DNA of 64,000 nt from Planctomycetota bacterium (GTDB taxonomy: Bacteria; Planctomycetota; UBA1135; GCA-002686595), in assembly GCA_002862085.1 (NCBI GenBank), contig PKCK01000047.1, forward strand, positions 124,001-188,000, given 5' to 3'. Under the pieces are notes generated by a model. It saw only the letters and a list, made by a program, of their open reading frames with translations, was not told the DNA's origin and ran no database searches. Both the position numbers and the translations under genes were made by a program. Positions 8,688-17,416 of the stretch are shown here, one piece after another (the first letter of the stretch is position 1; every line of letters starts with the position of its first letter).

Positions 8688-9872
8688 ATGTCCCTTCCTC
8701 GCCGCCATCTCCTCGCCCTCCTCGCTCTCGTGGGCCTCGGCACCGCCTCCGCCATCGCGGGGGACTCGGGGACGAGCCGCGTTGGGAGAGGGACCGAACG
8801 GCTCTCCATCCCCGAGGTCGCACCTGCGGCGACGGACTCGATCCTGGTGGTCAGCGCGAAGGAGCGCGCGCTCGTCGTTCAGGATCCGACGACCGGCGAG
8901 CGCTCCGCTTCCTTCATGGTCGGCATCAGCCCGAACGCCGTCGCGGTCTCACCGGACGGTCGGACGGCCGTGGTCACGAACCGCGGCGAGCGCATCTCGG
9001 GATCCACGATCTGCGTCGTCGATCTCCACGCGACCGACCTCGTTCGCAGGATCCCGCTCGAGGTCCAGACCAAGAACCCCGACCGCTCGGTCGCGCTGCG
9101 TTCCTACCACCGCCCCTCCGGCGTGGCCTTCCTGCGAAGCGGACGCCGGGTGCTCGTGACCTGCGCGATCGAGGGAGCCCTCCTGAAGGTCGACCTCGTC
9201 GACGCGCGCGTGATCGGTCACGTCGAGCTCGAGGCCGAGGGCTCTCAGGAGGTCATCGTCGATCACGAAGGTGCCTACGCCTACGTCGCGAACCGCGAGT
9301 CCGGCACCGTCAGCGTGATCGAGCTCGAGCGCATGCGCCTCGTGCGCAACATCGATGCGGGCGGCGGCCCCCACGGGATGGCGCTCCACCCCTTCGCCGA
9401 CGAGATCTGGGTGACCAATGCGTACACCAACTCGATCTCCATCATCGATCTCGAGACCCGCAACGAGCGCACGGAGTTCGCCTGCGGCGCGATGCCCATG
9501 GACGTCTGTTTCACGCCCGACGGCGCCCACGCGCTCGTGACCAACATGCAGGAGGGAAACGTCTCGGTCTTCGACGCCAAGACCCTCCAGATCGAGAGGC
9601 TCATCGAGCTGGACCGCGTCAGCGAGGACCGGGCGAGGACGCGTCCGGTGGGGATGCCCGGCCGCTTCGGCCTGAGCCCGCTCCCGACCCAGGTCTTGGC
9701 CCATCCGGACGGCGGCCTCGCGTGGATCTCCACGCGCCGCGACGACCGTCTGCACGTCGTGGACACCTCCACCTGGGCCGTCGTCACGAGTCACGACGCT
9801 CCCCACGCGCCCGACGACCTCGGCTGGTCGAGGGTGTCGACGGCGCCCGCGCCCGCGGCGGACGGGCACTGA
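8688..9872 (+). CDS. Exported YVTN-type beta-propeller protein
   Basis: A 394-residue protein with an N-terminal signal peptide (RRHLLALLALVGLGTASAIAG). The rest is a seven-bladed beta-propeller of the YVTN/surface-layer type. Repeated blades are recognisable by AVSPDGRTAVVTNRG, AYVANRESGTVSVIELE, IWVTNAYTNSISIIDLE and ALVTNMQEGNVSVFDAK. Such proteins are periplasmic or surface-exposed, but their ligands are rarely known. No catalytic motif was seen. The ATG at 8688 opens the signal peptide; there is no good ribosome binding site. The following hydrolase gene starts about 40 bp downstream. Confidence 0.8.
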   Translation: MSLPRRHLLALLALVGLGTASAIAGDSGTSRVGRGTERLSIPEVAPAATDSILVVSAKERALVVQDPTTGERSASFMVGISPNAVAVSPDGRTAVVTNRGERISGSTICVVDLHATDLVRRIPLEVQTKNPDRSVALRSYHRPSGVAFLRSGRRVLVTCAIEGALLKVDLVDARVIGHVELEAEGSQEVIVDHEGAYAYVANRESGTVSVIELERMRLVRNIDAGGGPHGMALHPFADEIWVTNAYTNSISIIDLETRNERTEFACGAMPMDVCFTPDGAHALVTNMQEGNVSVFDAKTLQIERLIELDRVSEDRARTRPVGMPGRFGLSPLPTQVLAHPDGGLAWISTRRDDRLHVVDTSTWAVVTSHDAPHAPDDLGWSRVSTAPAPAADGH

Positions 9873-9900
9873 CGGACGCCCTCCGGGCCGTGGGCGCCGC

Positions 9901-9906
9901 TACCCT
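9901..9906 (+). promoter_or_regulatory. TANNNT -10 box, probable leaderless promoter
   Basis: TACCCT ends seven bases before the GTG start at 9914. The spacing places the transcription start at or next to the start codon, and there is no Shine-Dalgarno sequence. This is one of eight such cases in the window. Confidence 0.5.
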
Positions 9907-9913
9907 GCGTGCG

Positions 9914-10948
9914 GTGAAGCTCTCCCGCTACGCAGTCCGATGCCGCGCTCCGCTCTGGGCCCGCGGTGGGCAGGCCCAGACCCTGCTCGGCTACTTCCTG
10001 CCCGTGACGGGGCAGGCCCTCGCCCCCTCGCTGCCCGGCGTCGCGCGGCACGAGATCCGACTCGACGGTGAGGATCGCGTCGTCGTCTTCGAGGCCGCGC
10101 CCGAGCGCGCGGTCGAGCAGGTGCGCCCGCTCGAGGGAGCCGTCGTCCACCTCTTCCACGGGCTGGCCGGATCCTCCGACTCCAACTACGTACGCCTCAC
10201 CGCGTCCGTCATGCGGTGGGCGGGAGCGCACGTGGTCGCGTACAACCACCGCGGCCAGGGAGCAGGAGCCGGCCTCGCTCGCGGCTTCTACCACTCGGGG
10301 AGCGACCTCGATCTGTTCGCGAGCGTCGCCGCGGCGCGCGCGCGGCATCCCGGCTCGCCGCAGCTCGCCATCGGCTTCTCCCTCTCGGCCAACACGGTCC
10401 TGCTCGGCGCCGCGCGGCGCAAGGAGCACCCTGGACTGCCCGACGCGATCGTCGCCGTGAACCCGCCGGCCCTGCTGTCCGTCGCGGTGCGCAGGATGGA
10501 GCGCGGGTTCAATCGCGTCTACGACCGTAATTTCGTGGTCGGGATGCGCGAGGCGCTGCGCGTCCGCCGCGATCTCGGATGGGTGGGGGAGGACCTCGTG
10601 ATTCCAGGGGGAGCCAGCGTGCGTACGGCGGACGAACTCGTGACCGCACCCATGGCCGGCTACCCGGACGCCGAGGCGTACTACGCCGACTGCTCGTCCG
10701 CGCCGCGCTGGCACGCGGTGGAGCTCCCAGCCGTCGTCCTGTCCGCCGCCGACGACCCGTTCATCGCCGCCGAGGACCTCACCGGCGCGACTCCGGGCCC
10801 GCGCATGCTCGTCCACGTGGAGCCCACGGGCGGGCACCTGGGCTACCTCTCGAGTGCCAGCCCGCCGGTCCCCGGCGGCTCCCCTCGGCGCTGGCTGGGC
10901 GGTGCGCTGCTCCACTACGCCGTCGAACTCCGTCGCGCGCTGGGCTGA
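9914..10948 (+). CDS. Alpha/beta hydrolase, YheT/ABHD1-3-like
   Basis: A 344-residue hydrolase. WARGGQAQTLLGYFLP near residue 20 is the typical opening of the YheT/EMB8 family. The oxyanion region is VHLFHGLAGSSDSNYVR (about residues 79-95), the nucleophile elbow is IGFSLSANTVL, and a late GGHLGYL supplies the catalytic histidine. Relatives are esterases of uncertain substrate. The GTG at 9914 is preferred because it begins the family N-terminus (VKLSRY) and follows a TACCCT box by seven bases. An in-frame GTG 24 bp upstream is the alternative. It is 50 bp upstream of the epimerase-fusion gene. Confidence 0.82.
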   Translation: MKLSRYAVRCRAPLWARGGQAQTLLGYFLPVTGQALAPSLPGVARHEIRLDGEDRVVVFEAAPERAVEQVRPLEGAVVHLFHGLAGSSDSNYVRLTASVMRWAGAHVVAYNHRGQGAGAGLARGFYHSGSDLDLFASVAAARARHPGSPQLAIGFSLSANTVLLGAARRKEHPGLPDAIVAVNPPALLSVAVRRMERGFNRVYDRNFVVGMREALRVRRDLGWVGEDLVIPGGASVRTADELVTAPMAGYPDAEAYYADCSSAPRWHAVELPAVVLSAADDPFIAAEDLTGATPGPRMLVHVEPTGGHLGYLSSASPPVPGGSPRRWLGGALLHYAVELRRALG

Positions 10949-10998
10949 CGCCGGGCGTTTCCGGCTTCGATGCCCCCCCCGCGCAGCGCGGTGCGAAC

Positions 10999-12432
10999 AT
11001 GCGCGAACGCATGGCGACCCAGTCCTTCGAACGCTCCGTCGCGTCCCCCGCGTCCGCCCGAGAGACCTTCGAGTGGCACGTGCGCCCCGGGGCGCTGCGT
11101 CGGCTGCTCCCACCGTGGGACAGCGCCAGCGTCGTCGAGGGCGGCGGCCCGACGGAGCGCCTCGAGAAGGGCGCGCGCCAGACCATCCGCGTGGGCGTGG
11201 GGCCGGTGGGGGTCAGATGGGTCGCGGAGATCGCCGACCTCCAGCCCGAGCGCACCTTCTTCGTCGACCGCCAGGTCTCGGGGCCCTTCAGGAGCTGGAA
11301 CCACCGCCACGAGGTGAGCGCCGATGGCGCCTCGACCTCGACCCTCGCGGACCGCATCGAGTACGCCCTGCCCGCGGGCCCCCTCGGCCGGTTGATCGGT
11401 GGCGGAGCGGTCCGATCGAAGCTCCGGAGGATGTTCGCCTGGCGTCACCGGGTGATGGTCCACGACCTGCGCGCTCACGCGCGCGCCGCGGAGACGGGGT
11501 TCACGGGGCGAAGGATCGCCATCACCGGCGCCAGCGGGCTCATCGGCCGGACCCTCGCGGCTTTCCTGCGGACGGGCGGGCACGAGGTGCTCGAGCTCGT
11601 CCGGCGCGCGCCGCGGGCGGCGCACGAGGTGCGCTGGGATCCCGCGGCGGGGACCGTGGACGTCGCGGCTCTCGAGGGCGTCGACGGAATCGTCCACCTC
11701 GCCGGCGAGAGCATCTTCGGGCTGCGCTGGACCGCCGAGAAGAAGCGCCGCATCGCGGACAGCCGCGTGGGGGGGACGCGCGCGATCGTCGCCGCGATCA
11801 ATGCCATGGAGCGCCCGCCGGAAGTGCTCGTGGCGGCCTCCGCGATCGGGATGTACGGGGACCGCGGCGAGGAGGTCCTCACGGAGTCCTCCGCGCCAGG
11901 GGTCGGTTTCCTCGCGGAGACGTGCCAGGCGTGGGAGGCGGAGGCCGCGGCGCTTCGGGACGACGTGCGCGAGGTGCGCGGTCGCCTCGGCGTGGTGCTC
12001 GACGCCGGGGGAGGGGCGCTCGACACGATGCTCCCCGCCTTCAAGCTGGGCGCGGGCGGCCGGCTCGGCAGCGGGAAGCAGTGGTTCCCCTGGATCGCGC
12101 TCGACGACGCCGTCGGTGCCTTTCACGCAGCGCTTCACGACGCGCGACTCCACGGACCGGTCAACTTCGTGGCGCCGGGAGAGGCGACCAACGCCACGTT
12201 CACGAGGGCGCTCGGCAGGACGCTGCGTAGACCGGCCGTCGTGCCGGCGCCCGCCTTCGCGATGCGCCTCGCGCTGGGCGCCGAGCAGGCGGACGAGATG
12301 CTCCTCGCGAGCGTGCGCGTGAAGCCCTCGGCTCTCGAGGCGATCGACTTCCCCTTCGCCCACGGCGATCTGGATCGCGCCCTCGGCCACGTGCTCGGGC
12401 GCTCGCTCGAGGGACCTCCGGAAGGAGGCTGA
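10999..12432 (+). CDS. SRPBCC-domain / TIGR01777-type NAD-dependent epimerase fusion
   Basis: A 477-residue two-domain protein. Residues 1-160 form an SRPBCC (START-like) lipid or hydrophobe-binding domain, with FERSVASPASARETFEWHV and PFRSWNHRHEV. Residues 170-477 form an SDR39U1/TIGR01777 epimerase, with the nucleotide-binding loop ITGASGLIGRTLAAFLR, then VHLAGESIFGLRWT, AASAIGMYGDRGEEV and the late PFAHGDLDRAL. The fusion itself is seen in other bacteria; the substrate is unknown. The ATG at 10999 is used, with a second in-frame ATG at 11011. It ends 15 bp from the convergent NAD(P)HX-repair gene. Confidence 0.85.
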   Translation: MRERMATQSFERSVASPASARETFEWHVRPGALRRLLPPWDSASVVEGGGPTERLEKGARQTIRVGVGPVGVRWVAEIADLQPERTFFVDRQVSGPFRSWNHRHEVSADGASTSTLADRIEYALPAGPLGRLIGGGAVRSKLRRMFAWRHRVMVHDLRAHARAAETGFTGRRIAITGASGLIGRTLAAFLRTGGHEVLELVRRAPRAAHEVRWDPAAGTVDVAALEGVDGIVHLAGESIFGLRWTAEKKRRIADSRVGGTRAIVAAINAMERPPEVLVAASAIGMYGDRGEEVLTESSAPGVGFLAETCQAWEAEAAALRDDVREVRGRLGVVLDAGGGALDTMLPAFKLGAGGRLGSGKQWFPWIALDDAVGAFHAALHDARLHGPVNFVAPGEATNATFTRALGRTLRRPAVVPAPAFAMRLALGAEQADEMLLASVRVKPSALEAIDFPFAHGDLDRALGHVLGRSLEGPPEGG

Positions 12433-12447
12433 AGCGGCCGTTCCCCG

Positions 12448-14064
12448 TCACTCCACGCCGAGAGCGAGGAGCACGCCGGGGAGGGCGTCCGCGATCTCGC
12501 CGGCCAGCAGGCCTGCGCCGGCGCCGCTCGCCTCCAGAGCGCGCGCCGCCCCGAGCCCCAGGTGCACCGCCGCCAGCGCGGCGTCCAGTGGATCGAGGCC
12601 CTGGGCCAGCAGGCCGCCGATCGTGCCCGTGAGGACGTCGCCCGAGCCGGCGGTGGCCAGCGAGGTCGGAGCGTCGCCAGCCAGGAAGACGGCGCCGGCC
12701 GGATCACAGACGAGGGTCGGGGCGCCCTTGAGCACGAGCACGCAGCCCCAGCGCGCGGCGAGCGCGCGCCCGCGCTCGATCGCGCCCGCGTCCTCGAGAT
12801 CGGAGTCGGAGCCGGTCAGGCGGGCGAGCTCCCCCGGGTGGGGGGTGAGGACCCAGCGCTCGCCCGCGCGCTCCTTCAGCTCGCCGTCCTCGATCCAGGG
12901 AGCGAGGGCGCTCAGGGCACCGGCGTCGATCACCGCCGGGCCTTCGACGGTCGCGAGCAGCTCGCGGACGAGGGCGTCGGACGCCTCGGTGCTCTCCAGT
13001 CCGGGCCCGAGGAGGAGCGCGCTCGCGCGGTCGCCTCGCGCGCGGACGAGGGCCGCCGCCGCCTCGTGGTCCGTGGGGATCGGGACGGTGCACACCTCCG
13101 GAGCCTGAGCATCGATCGCCGCGCAGGCCGCGGCGGAGCTGAAAGCGATGACGTAACCCGCCCCGACGCGGCCCGCGGCCCTCGAGGCGAGCACCGCCGC
13201 GCCCGAGTAGGCGTCCGAGCCCGCGACCACGGCGAGCTGGCCGACCGAGAACTTGTGCGCGCCGCGCGGCCGCTCGGGCAGGAGCCCGGCGACGGACGCG
13301 TCGCCGATGAGCCAGCCCGAACCCTCCGCACCCGCGGATTCCGCCAGCACCGTCGGAGGGATCCCGATGTCCACGACGCTGACCTCGCCCGCGTACTCGG
13401 GCCCGTCCCCGAGGACCAGCCCGGCCTTGAGCGCGCCCAGGCACACCGTCAGAGACGCGACCACCGCGCGCTCGTCGTGGGGGAGGCCCGAGTCGCTGTC
13501 GAGGCCCGTCGGGACGTCGAGGGAGACGACCGCCTCGAAGGCGTCGCTGAGCTCCGCGAGGACGTCCACGGGCGCGCGCAGGGGGCCGCTCGCGCCGATC
13601 CCCAGCAGGGCGTCGACGGCCACGAGCGCGCGGTCGCCCGCGCCGTCGACCCAGTCCGCGACGAGGCGGCCGAGCTCGCCGCGATCGGCCGCGGCCGGAA
13701 CGTGCTCGAGGTCGAGCCAGCAGAGCTCGTCGTCCTCGAGGCGCTCGAGCAGCGCGAGGTTGCGCCGCGCGTCCTCGGTCCCGTCAGCTGCGCTCGCGGT
13801 CGAGAGGACGAGGACCCGCGCGCCGCGGATCGCCAGCATGCGCGCGAGCGCCAGCCCGTCCCCGCCGTTGTTCCCCTTGCCCGCGAGCACGAGCACGGAG
13901 AGCTCCTCGCTCGGCCCCGCCCACTCCTCGAGCTCCGCGAGTGCGCCCCGCGCCGCGGTCTCCATGAGCGTGAACCCCGGGACGCCGAGCTCCTCGATCG
14001 TCGCGCGGTCGGCCGCGCGCATGGCCTCGGTCGAGAGGACGGGGAGGGAGCGTGCGTTCTGCAT
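12448..14064 (-). CDS. nnr: Bifunctional NAD(P)HX epimerase / ADP-dependent dehydratase
   Basis: A 538-residue repair enzyme for hydrated NAD(P)H. The N-terminal YjeF domain has LVLAGKGNNGGDGLALARML near residue 60 and SLDVPTGLDSDSG near residue 190. The C-terminal ribokinase-like domain has PRGAHKFSVGQLAVVAG, LTPHPGELARL and the catalytic GSGDVLTGTIGGLLAQG near residue 490. Length and domain order match fused Nnr proteins. The start MQNARSLPVLSTEAM at 14064 is the usual family start; CAAGAT lies six bases upstream, a degenerate form of the TANNNT box. The enzyme is monocistronic here as far as can be seen. Confidence 0.93.
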   Translation of the reverse strand: MQNARSLPVLSTEAMRAADRATIEELGVPGFTLMETAARGALAELEEWAGPSEELSVLVLAGKGNNGGDGLALARMLAIRGARVLVLSTASAADGTEDARRNLALLERLEDDELCWLDLEHVPAAADRGELGRLVADWVDGAGDRALVAVDALLGIGASGPLRAPVDVLAELSDAFEAVVSLDVPTGLDSDSGLPHDERAVVASLTVCLGALKAGLVLGDGPEYAGEVSVVDIGIPPTVLAESAGAEGSGWLIGDASVAGLLPERPRGAHKFSVGQLAVVAGSDAYSGAAVLASRAAGRVGAGYVIAFSSAAACAAIDAQAPEVCTVPIPTDHEAAAALVRARGDRASALLLGPGLESTEASDALVRELLATVEGPAVIDAGALSALAPWIEDGELKERAGERWVLTPHPGELARLTGSDSDLEDAGAIERGRALAARWGCVLVLKGAPTLVCDPAGAVFLAGDAPTSLATAGSGDVLTGTIGGLLAQGLDPLDAALAAVHLGLGAARALEASGAGAGLLAGEIADALPGVLLALGVE

Positions 14065-14135
14065 GGTGGCATCTTGCGCCGTCGCGCTGCCGGCCTCCCA
14101 CGCAGAGGTCGAAAAGAGCCCGAGGTGCCCGTGGC

Positions 14136-15614
14136 TCAGAACAGCGAGCCGGTCTCCGCCCCCGAGTAGCGCGCCACGTAGTCCTTCACGCGGACCTTCC
14201 GGGCGGTGTTGTCGCTCGTCATGTAGCGGACCTTGCCGAAGATCTCCCGCTCCGGTCCCCAGGCCCGGTCGTAGCGGCCGAGGACCCACATGATCCCTCC
14301 CCAGGAGTTCGGGTCACGCCCGTCGAGGCCGTACTTGTTGTTGAGTTCGACCATGATCCGGTGGGCCTCCTGGGGGCTCTCGGACCAGTGGAGGATCTTC
14401 TTGCCCCAGAGCATCCGCAGGTAGTTGTGGATGACGCCCTCACGGCGCAGCTGGTTCTGAGCGGCGTTCCAGAGGGAGTCGTGGGTCTCCGCGCGCTCGA
14501 ACTGCTCGAGGGAATAGACGTGGGGGCGGGGGTCGTCCGCGTGCTCGGCCAGGGTCGCGAGAGCGAAACCCGGCAGGCTGTCGAAGCGTCCGTAGTCGGT
14601 CGGGCGCTCCTCGCAGGTGTTGAGGCAGACCTCGCGCCAGGTGACGAGCTCGTCCATGAAACCCTCGGCGGCGGGGGACATGCCCCACCACCCCTCGCGC
14701 TTGCCCGTCGCCTTCACGCCCTCGATGGCGGAGCGGTCCCAGCCCTCGGCCGCAGCCACGGCGCGGAACACCTCGTGGGCGGAGATGTGACCCCAGTGGA
14801 GCCAGGGAGAGAGGCCGCTCGCGACCTCGGCCTCGGGTTGATTCCGGTCGAGATAGTCACCGAGACGCTCGGCCACGAAGCGCTCGAGGACGCGACGCGC
14901 CTCCACCTGTCCGCCGGGGCGGGAGGCCACGGGCGCGACGTCGTGATCGATGGGCAGCGCGGCGAGGTCGATGGCGTCGAGATCCGTGGCCGGCCAGCGC
15001 TCCATCACGGATGCGGGGAGCGAGGAGAGCGTCGGCAGGCCCGGGCCCTCGAGCGGGTGTTCGAGCGGAACGGCGCCGAGCTCCTTCCAGGCTTCGCGGT
15101 GCACGTGCCGGCGGAAGTCGTGGGCCCGGGCGAAGGCCTTGCCGGCGGCGTTCAGGGGGAGGATCCCGCAGGAGTCGACGGCCTCCACGGGCACGTCGAT
15201 CTTGCCCGCGACCCGCACCGCCCAGCGCGGCATGTGGAAGCAGGGCCAGTGATCCGTGACGTAGAGACACGCGCGCTCCGCGAGGGCCTCATGGAGTCCC
15301 TGGCCGTGCCCCAGCTCGGGTTCGACGTAGGGGAGATACGTCGCGGCGGTCCCCGCCAGGGCGTCTCGGTTCGCGCGCATGCCCTCGATCGCGAAGGCGT
15401 GGTGGCGATCGCTGGCCCAGCGGTAGCCGCAGGAGAGAGCCTCGACGACGACCAGGGGGCGGTCGAGTTCCCGGGCGCGCTGGGCGGCGTGCTGCAGGCC
15501 GAAGTTGAAGCGGGTCCGGCGCTGCGCCAGCATCCAGTAGACGACGTACTCGCCGTCCGCGCGGACGGTGCGCTGGGGGCCGTAGCGGCGGATCCGGGAG
15601 GCGGGGATCTCCAT
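14136..15614 (-). CDS. phr: Deoxyribodipyrimidine photolyase, class II
   Basis: A 492-residue DNA photolyase that repairs UV-induced cyclobutane pyrimidine dimers using light and FADH2. Class II features are the N-terminal YWMLAQRRTRFNFGLQHAAQ, PNSWGGIMWVLGRYDRAWGPER near the C-terminus, and the FAD-domain stretches HWGHISAHEVF and VIHNYLRMLWGKKILHWS. The start ATG at 15614 follows GAAGAG and opens the family N-terminus; the frame is open upstream through the neighbouring gene in another frame. It lies 37 bp downstream of the unknown gene at 15652-16731 and is probably co-transcribed with it. Confidence 0.93.
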   Translation of the reverse strand: MEIPASRIRRYGPQRTVRADGEYVVYWMLAQRRTRFNFGLQHAAQRARELDRPLVVVEALSCGYRWASDRHHAFAIEGMRANRDALAGTAATYLPYVEPELGHGQGLHEALAERACLYVTDHWPCFHMPRWAVRVAGKIDVPVEAVDSCGILPLNAAGKAFARAHDFRRHVHREAWKELGAVPLEHPLEGPGLPTLSSLPASVMERWPATDLDAIDLAALPIDHDVAPVASRPGGQVEARRVLERFVAERLGDYLDRNQPEAEVASGLSPWLHWGHISAHEVFRAVAAAEGWDRSAIEGVKATGKREGWWGMSPAAEGFMDELVTWREVCLNTCEERPTDYGRFDSLPGFALATLAEHADDPRPHVYSLEQFERAETHDSLWNAAQNQLRREGVIHNYLRMLWGKKILHWSESPQEAHRIMVELNNKYGLDGRDPNSWGGIMWVLGRYDRAWGPEREIFGKVRYMTSDNTARKVRVKDYVARYSGAETGSLF

Positions 15615-15651
15615 GGGCCGCTCTTCGCGCGGCGGCCTGCGCTGGACGCCC

Positions 15652-16731
15652 TCAGCGCGGGCCGACGAGCTCCGCCGCGCGCGCGGCGGCAGCGCTGTCC
15701 GGGGCCTCGAGCGCGATCGAGCGTGCGACGACCCGGCAGAAGCTCCGGTCGAGGGAATCGAGGTCCTCCGGGTCGAGGGCGAAGCGCTCGAGGAGGAGCG
15801 ATGCATAGGGGAGGAAGCGCTCCTCCGGGCAGGGCTTGTAGGCCTTGCGCGTGGTCCTGCGCAGGCGGCGCCGCCATCTCGTCCGTCCGATCTCCTCGGT
15901 CGACCCCGCGTCGGCGAAGGCGGCCGCGCTCGAGGCGAGCAGCGACCAGCCCCGGAAGAGAGCCGCGGGGTCGGACATGACCGTCAGCTGCGCCTCGACG
16001 GCTCCGTCCTCGCCGTCCGCCACCTCGGGTCGAACGTGATCGAGCAGCGCGCGGCGGAGCGCGGCGTCGGCGTGCATCGGGCCGTTCGGCCGGCGCTCGG
16101 CGGCGAGCGCGGCGGCGTGGACCTCGGCGGCCTCCTCGAAGAGTCCGGCGGCCTCGAGTCGCGCGACGAGGTCGAGCGAGGCGGTCGCGGTCGGTGTCGC
16201 GGCAGCGGCGGCGCGCAGCGCGGCGAGGGGTCGTTCCCCGGCGAGGATCCGCTTGAGCTCGCGGGCGAGGCCCACTGGCTCGTGCAGCGCGCCGGTCAGG
16301 GGTTCGGCTGCATCGAGCACCTCGACGGAGCCGTCCGCGCCGCGGCGCACCGCGAGGATCACCGGTACGGCGCGGAGGAGCCCGGTCCCGCGCAGGGCTT
16401 CCGGAAGGTCCGAGCCCACGTCGACCACCGCGACCCGGGCGTCACCGAGGGCCTCCTTTACCAGGTCCGACGAGGCGGCTCCGCGCTCGAAGGCGAGGAC
16501 GTGGGGCGCGTCGATGCGGCCGTAGACGAGGAGCGGTGCGTCGCCCGCCGCGGCGAACCCATCCTCGAGCGGGACGCGCGAAGCGCCGGGTGGCCACGCG
16601 ATCTCGGTGACCGCGGGGCGCTCGGCTCCGAAGAGGACACCGGCGCCGCCCTCGGACTCGCGCCAGTCCGAGACGACGAACCCCAGAGCGGCGGCGGCGA
16701 GGGCGCCGGTGATCGCGTCAGGTCTCCGCAC
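15652..16731 (-). CDS. Unrecognised protein with a thioredoxin-like stretch
   Basis: A 359-residue protein that I do not recognise. A short hydrophobic segment (about residues 8-22) could be a signal anchor. Residues 65-140 have the beta-alpha-beta pattern of a thioredoxin fold (DAPLLVYGRIDAPHVLAFE, then ARVAVVDVGSDLPEALRG and VPVILAVRRGADGSVEVL) but no CXXC. The remainder is alanine-rich and helical, with the charged stretch RWRRRLRRTTRKAYKP near residue 285. The start is a GTG at 16731 behind a TACGCT box, without a ribosome binding site. It lies upstream of the photolyase on the same strand; a link to DNA repair is only positional. Confidence 0.6.
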   Translation of the reverse strand: MRRPDAITGALAAAALGFVVSDWRESEGGAGVLFGAERPAVTEIAWPPGASRVPLEDGFAAAGDAPLLVYGRIDAPHVLAFERGAASSDLVKEALGDARVAVVDVGSDLPEALRGTGLLRAVPVILAVRRGADGSVEVLDAAEPLTGALHEPVGLARELKRILAGERPLAALRAAAAATPTATASLDLVARLEAAGLFEEAAEVHAAALAAERRPNGPMHADAALRRALLDHVRPEVADGEDGAVEAQLTVMSDPAALFRGWSLLASSAAAFADAGSTEEIGRTRWRRRLRRTTRKAYKPCPEERFLPYASLLLERFALDPEDLDSLDRSFCRVVARSIALEAPDSAAAARAAELVGPR

Positions 16732-16737
16732 GCGAAG

Positions 16738-16743
16738 AGCGTA
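16738..16743 (-). promoter_or_regulatory. TANNNT -10 box, probable leaderless promoter
   Basis: TACGCT (minus strand) ends six bases before the GTG at 16731. No Shine-Dalgarno sequence is present, which supports both a leaderless transcript and the choice of GTG as start. Confidence 0.5.
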
Positions 16744-16827
16744 GCGAGCCCGCGTGGCCCTCGCCCCCGGCCGGGGCTCGATGCGTGGATCGCGCTCGCG
16801 ATGGGGGGAAGGGGGCTGCCCCGCTCC

Positions 16828-17247
16828 TCAGTCCGGGAGCCGGGCCGGGCCAGCGGCGAATTCCGAGACCGCGTTGAGGATGCTCCGGCAGCTGATCTGC
16901 CCGACGAACCTGCCCTCGTGGACCACGGGGAAGCGCCGTCGGTGGCCGTCGATGAGCTTGTTCGCGACGGTCATGACGCTCTCTTCCTCCTCGACGCACT
17001 CCACGTTCCGGGTCATCACGGAGGCGACGGTGCCGCCCATCTCCCCGTGATAGGCGCCGCTGAGGATCGACTCGAGGCAGTCCATCTCGGACACGATCCC
17101 GACGACCATGCCGTCCGCGTCCACGACGGTGGCGCCGGAGATGCTGCGATCGATGAGGGCCTGGATCGCCTCGAAGACGCCCGAATCGGGCGTGAGGGTC
17201 ACCGGGTTCTTCGTCATGTGGTCCTTCGCTTTCATCGACGGCTGCAT
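16828..17247 (-). CDS. CBS-domain pair protein
   Basis: A 139-residue stand-alone Bateman module. Two CBS domains are visible: DHMTKNPVTLTPDSGVFEAIQAL to GIVSEMDCLESIL (about residues 9-65) and VMTRNVECVEEEESVMTVANKL to FVGQISCRSILNAV (about residues 76-129). Such pairs bind adenine nucleotides and regulate partner proteins; no partner domain is fused here. AAAGGAG six bases upstream of the ATG is one of the few strong ribosome binding sites in this window. An internal ATG at residue 5 is a possible alternative start. Confidence 0.85.
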   Translation of the reverse strand: MQPSMKAKDHMTKNPVTLTPDSGVFEAIQALIDRSISGATVVDADGMVVGIVSEMDCLESILSGAYHGEMGGTVASVMTRNVECVEEEESVMTVANKLIDGHRRRFPVVHEGRFVGQISCRSILNAVSEFAAGPARLPD

Positions 17248-17416
17248 GGGAGCTCCTTTGCTCGAGTGATCTGATGGCGGCGGCGCGCGGTTGCGCGGCG
17301 GTATGACGCAGCCTATGCGCTCGGCCTCGATCTCGCAGCGCGGAGGCCGCGCGCGGCGTTCCGCACGGCTCCCCTCCGGACGATGGATCCGGGGCCCTCG
17401 CGGCCTCTCCGGGCAT

